Assembly (NCBI GenBank): GCA_029007415.1
Contig: JAQXHT010000069.1
Coordinates: 1-16,479, forward strand
Source of the DNA: a bacterium
GTDB lineage: Bacteria; Bacillota_I; Bacilli_A; RF39; UBA660
Length of the DNA: 16,479 nt
Reading direction: 5' to 3'
Shown: piece by piece, positions 13,679-16,479 of the stretch
Layout: every line of letters starts with the position of its first letter
Position numbering within the stretch: the first letter of the stretch is position 1
Made by a program: the position numbers and the translations under genes
The notes under the pieces: model-generated
Told to the model about the DNA's origin: nothing
Database searches by the model: none
The model's input: only the letters and a program-made list of their open reading frames with translations

Positions 13679-13698
13679 TTGTTTTTCTCTAATAGTTG
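13651..13698. repeat. Three phased TAATAG repeats in the divergent promoter region
   Basis: TAATAGCAA occurs at 13651-13659 and 13670-13678, and TAATAGTTG at 13690-13698, so starts are 19 and 20 bases apart, close to two turns of the helix. The first two overlap the -10 and -35 of the minus-strand promoter; the third lies in the spacer of the plus-strand promoter. A shared operator is possible; partly this may be promoter sequence convergence. Confidence 0.45.
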
Positions 13699-13707
13699 TG
13701 TTAAAAT
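13679..13707 (+). promoter_or_regulatory. Sigma-A type promoter of the pilin operon
   Basis: TTGTTT (13679-13684), 17-base spacer ending in TGT, TAAAAT (13702-13707), an extended -10 promoter. TATAGT at 13713-13718 is another -10 candidate without a matching -35. Confidence 0.55.
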
Positions 13708-13729
13708 TTTCTTATAGTATGGTGATAAT

Positions 13730-14146
13730 ATGGAGTTATGGAAAAGTAGAAAAGCCTTTACTTTAATTGAACTATTAGCAGTGATTGTAATACTAGGTAT
13801 TATTGCAACAGTAGGAATATTTTCTTATAGTAAATATTTAAAAAATGCTAAAGTAAGATATTATAATGGTCAAGAGAGAATGCTAGTTTTAAGTGCTAGG
13901 GACTATTTTACAGATTACCGGAGTAAGCTTCCTAAAGAGGTGGGAAGTGAAACATCAGTTAGTCTAGAAGAGTTATATTCTAAAAAATATATAAGTGAAC
14001 TTAAAGATTATAGTGGTAAACTTTGTGAGAATAAAGAAGAAAATAAAGTTTATGCTTATAAAAAAACAATTAATAACTATCAATATTATGTAAATGTTGA
14101 TTGTAATGGATATAAATTTAGCGGAAAATTTAGTAAGAAAAACTAA
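13730..14146 (+). CDS. Type IV prepilin (short pilin)
   Basis: 138 residues. The class III signal is plain: a nine-residue basic leader MELWKSRKA, cleavage before FTLIELLAVIVILGII, and Glu at position 5 of the mature protein. The residue before the cut is Ala, not the usual Gly. After the hydrophobic helix comes a soluble domain with SYSKYLKNAKVRYY and two cysteines, Cys99 and Cys125, likely closing a disulfide-bonded loop as in many type IV pilins. It is paralogous to the head of the next gene (same YSKYLKNAK, DYFTDYRS, LYSKKY, KDYSGK and DCNGYK blocks). Ribosome binding is GGTGAT close to the ATG. It is probably the shaft or partner pilin of a type IV or competence pilus. No prepilin peptidase or assembly ATPase lies in the window. 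Confidence 0.85.
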   Translation: MELWKSRKAFTLIELLAVIVILGIIATVGIFSYSKYLKNAKVRYYNGQERMLVLSARDYFTDYRSKLPKEVGSETSVSLEELYSKKYISELKDYSGKLCENKEENKVYAYKKTINNYQYYVNVDCNGYKFSGKFSKKN

Positions 14147-14161
14147 TAAGGAGCCAGTTAA

Positions 14162-16479
14162 ATGAAAAAGTTAAGAAGAGGTTTTACACTAGTAGAATTA
14201 CTAGCAGTGATTGCAATATTAGGAGTTTTATCATCAGGGGTTATTTTATCTTATAGTAAATATTTAAAAAATGCGAAAGAAAGATTTTATGCATCTCAAG
14301 AAGATACAGTAACTTTAAGTGGAAAAGAGTACTTTACCGATTTTCGAAGTGCTTTGCCAGAGGATATTGGTGATAAAACAACTGTTGATTTAGATACCTT
14401 ATATTCAAAAAAGTACTTAAGTAGATTAAAAGACTATAATGGTAAGGAATGTCAAACTTCAACAGATAGTAATGCTAATAAGGTCTATGCTTATAAAGTT
14501 GCTAATAACACTTATGTTTATTATAGTTTGATAGATTGTAATGGTTATAAGACAGAAGCTGATACTAAGAACCCAGTAATTACCTTTAATCCTAATAAAG
14601 TAATTACAAATGGAAATATAAATGTTGTAATGACCGTAAAAGATAATAAAAAAGTTGAGTATTATTCTTATGAAGTTATTAAAGATGGCACAGTTATTTC
14701 AAAAAAAGATCCGACTCAATATACTGATTCTGTTACTATTACTTTAAAAGATGAAGGAACTTATGTAATTAAAGGTCATGCCATTGACTCAAGTGGAAAT
14801 ACAACGGATAAAACATCTGGTAAGTATGTAATTGATAAAACACCACCTGATTGTAGTCTGATAAAGATTGAAAGCAGTAATGGTAGTGTAGCCAATAAAT
14901 GGCAAGCAAAAGTTGTAAAGTTAAAAATAACACCACAAACTGATGTTGATAAGTGGAGTTTTAAAAACTGCTTTAAAAGTACTAATGGTTCTGCTGTTTG
15001 TAAAGATGATGGTGTAAACATTATTGGTGCAAAGACGAAAACGTTAAAAGGAGCTAATAACACACTATTTACCGGAACTAGTTATACCGATAATGGCCAT
15101 GTTTATGGAAAAATAAATGCTTATGATGCTGCTGGTAACTCTTGTTCTGTTAATACTTCTGAATACTTAATTGACTTAGATGCTCCAGTAATAAAAAATG
15201 CAACTTTGACTAGTAAAACTAGTGGTTATAACTCATCAAATGCTACTCTTACTTTTGGAATAACTGATAGAGTTGATGGGCAAGGTAATGTTATTTATTA
15301 CCGTACAATGATAGATAGTGGAAGCTATTCTAGCTGGAAAACTTATCCGCTTGGAACTAGTAAAATAAGTGTTGATATTAACTTCTCGGGTGGCCTTGAT
15401 GGAAAAAATCACACTGTAACTATTCAAGCTAAAGATGAATTAAATAACCAGTCATCAGCTAAAAAACTAAGTTATACAGTTTATAAAGAGTGCGATACTA
15501 CTACTAGTACAATTGTAGCTGATACTTGTAGTGTTCCATTAGGAGTTGGAACGGCAAATACAACTAGAACATTTAAAGATAAATTTACAGGTCTTGTTTG
15601 TAAAACAACAACTGGTCAAGAAAAATGCTGTAATGGTCCAAAAATAACAGAAACTAGTTGGAGTAGTTGTTCTAAATCTTGTGGAGGAGGAACTCAATCT
15701 AAGACTGTTACTACGGAGTCATGTGATGGTAATACTACCAAAAATACACAAACACAGAGTTGTAATACTTCTTGTTGCAAGACTCCTGGTTCGGTAGAAT
15801 ATGACTCTTGGGGTAGTTGTTCAAGAAGTTGTAATGGTGGCTATCAGTCGCGAGCAATTAGAACTTATAACTGTGATGGAAGTTATTCTGTCCGATATGA
15901 AAGTCAAAGTTGTAATAATTATTGTTGTAGAACACCTGGTTCAGTAGAATATGATTCTTGGAGTAGTTGTTCAGCTTCCTGTGGTGGCGGTACGCAGTCA
16001 AGAGCTGTTCGAACTTATAATTGTGATGGAAGTTATTATACTAGTTATGAAACTCAAAGTTGTAATAATCAGAGTTGTTGTAGTGGACCAACTGTTACTA
16101 CTGGTAGTTGGACAAGTTGTAGTCAAACATGTGGTGGTGGTCATCGAAACCGTGTTATTACTACTACGCAATGTGATGGTACAGTCTCTTATGAATTAGA
16201 AAGTGAAGATTGTAATACCCAAGCTTGCCCAGCAACGAAAAAAGCAACTTGTACTATTTCTCTATCTGGTGGTACCAAAGGAAATAATGGTTGGTATAAA
16301 GGTGGAACAGTAAAAGCAACCTTGAATATCAGTGGTGAGGTAACAAGCTATGGTATAGATGGTAATTCTGGAAGCAAAACTACTACTAGAAATTACGATG
16401 GAAAACATACTATAACCGGTTATGTAACAAATGCTAAAGGAACAAATAAATGTACAGCTACTATTAAATATGATAGTAC
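14162..16479 (+). CDS. Giant prepilin-headed surface protein with Ig-like domains and thrombospondin type 1-like repeats, 3' end outside window
   Basis: Open for 772 codons from the ATG at 14162 (AAGGAG eight bases before) to the window end, without a stop. Residues 1-7 are a basic leader cut after Gly7 (RRG/FTLVELLAVIAILG), followed by a pilin domain to about 136 with Cys97 and Cys126. Three Ig-like domains follow (about 137-226, 227-341, 342-440), each ending in a DSSGN/DAAGN/DELNN-type strand. A Cys-rich linker (441-496) leads to four thrombospondin type 1-like repeats with Trp at 500, 550, 600 and 650, then a further Ig-like domain from about 695. The prepilin head implies assembly at the membrane by pilus machinery; the rest looks like an adhesin. 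I infer a minor pilin carrying an adhesive tip. It is co-transcribed with the short pilin. Nothing in the window proves its binding partner. Confidence 0.85.
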   Translation, partial: MKKLRRGFTLVELLAVIAILGVLSSGVILSYSKYLKNAKERFYASQEDTVTLSGKEYFTDFRSALPEDIGDKTTVDLDTLYSKKYLSRLKDYNGKECQTSTDSNANKVYAYKVANNTYVYYSLIDCNGYKTEADTKNPVITFNPNKVITNGNINVVMTVKDNKKVEYYSYEVIKDGTVISKKDPTQYTDSVTITLKDEGTYVIKGHAIDSSGNTTDKTSGKYVIDKTPPDCSLIKIESSNGSVANKWQAKVVKLKITPQTDVDKWSFKNCFKSTNGSAVCKDDGVNIIGAKTKTLKGANNTLFTGTSYTDNGHVYGKINAYDAAGNSCSVNTSEYLIDLDAPVIKNATLTSKTSGYNSSNATLTFGITDRVDGQGNVIYYRTMIDSGSYSSWKTYPLGTSKISVDINFSGGLDGKNHTVTIQAKDELNNQSSAKKLSYTVYKECDTTTSTIVADTCSVPLGVGTANTTRTFKDKFTGLVCKTTTGQEKCCNGPKITETSWSSCSKSCGGGTQSKTVTTESCDGNTTKNTQTQSCNTSCCKTPGSVEYDSWGSCSRSCNGGYQSRAIRTYNCDGSYSVRYESQSCNNYCCRTPGSVEYDSWSSCSASCGGGTQSRAVRTYNCDGSYYTSYETQSCNNQSCCSGPTVTTGSWTSCSQTCGGGHRNRVITTTQCDGTVSYELESEDCNTQACPATKKATCTISLSGGTKGNNGWYKGGTVKATLNISGEVTSYGIDGNSGSKTTTRNYDGKHTITGYVTNAKGTNKCTATIKYDS
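15647..16231 (+). repeat. Four tandem thrombospondin type 1-like coding repeats, 150-base period
   Basis: The key Trp codons start at 15659, 15809, 15959 and 16109, exactly 150 bases apart. Each unit reads W-x-x-C-S-x-x-C-(G/N)-G-G, then a Thr/Arg strand, C-D-G, and a final S-C-N...C segment. Units two and three are nearly identical in DNA, for example CCTGGTTC.GTAGAATATGA before the Trp, which points to recent duplication. The last unit ends in CP, the classic end of a thrombospondin repeat; the first three end in a CC pair. Confidence 0.85.

Noticed and set aside
14776..15427. Two minus-strand open frames (14776-15063 and 15236-15427)
   Set aside because: Both are shadows of the Ig-like domains of the large prepilin-headed gene; neither has start signals or a recognisable product.
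15951..16199. An 82-codon Val/Leu-rich plus-strand frame
   Set aside because: It is the shifted reading of the thrombospondin-like repeats. Its Val-rich product follows from GT-rich codons in the true frame, which continues open on both sides.
15647..16231. Considered whether the 150-base repeats were a CRISPR array or noncoding satellite
   Set aside because: The period is three times 50, the frame stays open and the differences between units preserve Trp, Cys and Gly codons, so these are protein-coding repeats.

Overview
The window reads as chromosomal DNA of a low-GC, Gram-positive, endospore-forming Bacillota, most likely a Bacilli-type gut lineage. Supporting evidence: very AT-rich codon use, strong AGGAGG-type ribosome binding sites, TGA used as a stop codon (so not the mycoplasma code), a recognisable CotE spore-coat protein, a YjcZ-like small protein, a Bacillus-like miaB-ymcA-cotE neighbourhood, a DnaI helicase loader, and ComEA/ComEC. 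No ribosomal RNA, tRNA or CRISPR array was seen, and the species cannot be named from the sequence.

Layout. 1-396 is the tail of an Rpn/PD-(D/E)XK-type nuclease gene, followed by a compact structured segment that resembles the RNA-encoding right end of an IS200/IS605 (TnpB) element. 528-1196 is a two-gene translation operon (rpsP, khpA). 1239-1934 is a small ankyrin-repeat protein, convergent with murI on the minus strand; they share one bidirectional terminator. 2738-4560 holds miaB and a YmcA/YlbF-family gene. 4579-6745 is a two-gene MacB-type ABC transporter. 6744-8220 is a minus-strand block: cotE, def and a 54-residue Gly/Tyr-rich membrane peptide of the YjcZ type. 8243-9576 is an FtsW/RodA/SpoVE-family glycosyltransferase gene, followed by a repeat-rich noncoding stretch. 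9575-12341 is the DNA-uptake pair comEA-comEC. 12328-13306 is dnaI. A divergent promoter region at 13630-13729 then separates a DUF192-like gene on the minus strand from a pilin operon on the plus strand.

The most striking content is at the right edge. A short type IV prepilin (138 aa) is followed 15 bases later by a much larger prepilin. The large protein has the same pilin head, three Ig-like domains, a Cys-rich linker, four thrombospondin type 1-like repeats at an exact 50-residue period, and the start of another Ig-like domain. It is still open at the window end, after 772 codons. I infer a minor pilin fused to an adhesin, presented by a type IV-like pilus whose assembly genes are not in the window.

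Several starts were moved using ribosome binding sites and promoters: ABC permease at 4613, comEA at 9626 and the DUF192-like gene at 13629. TTG starts are used for cotE and comEC. Terminators and promoters are often packed back to back, and there is little unexplained space.
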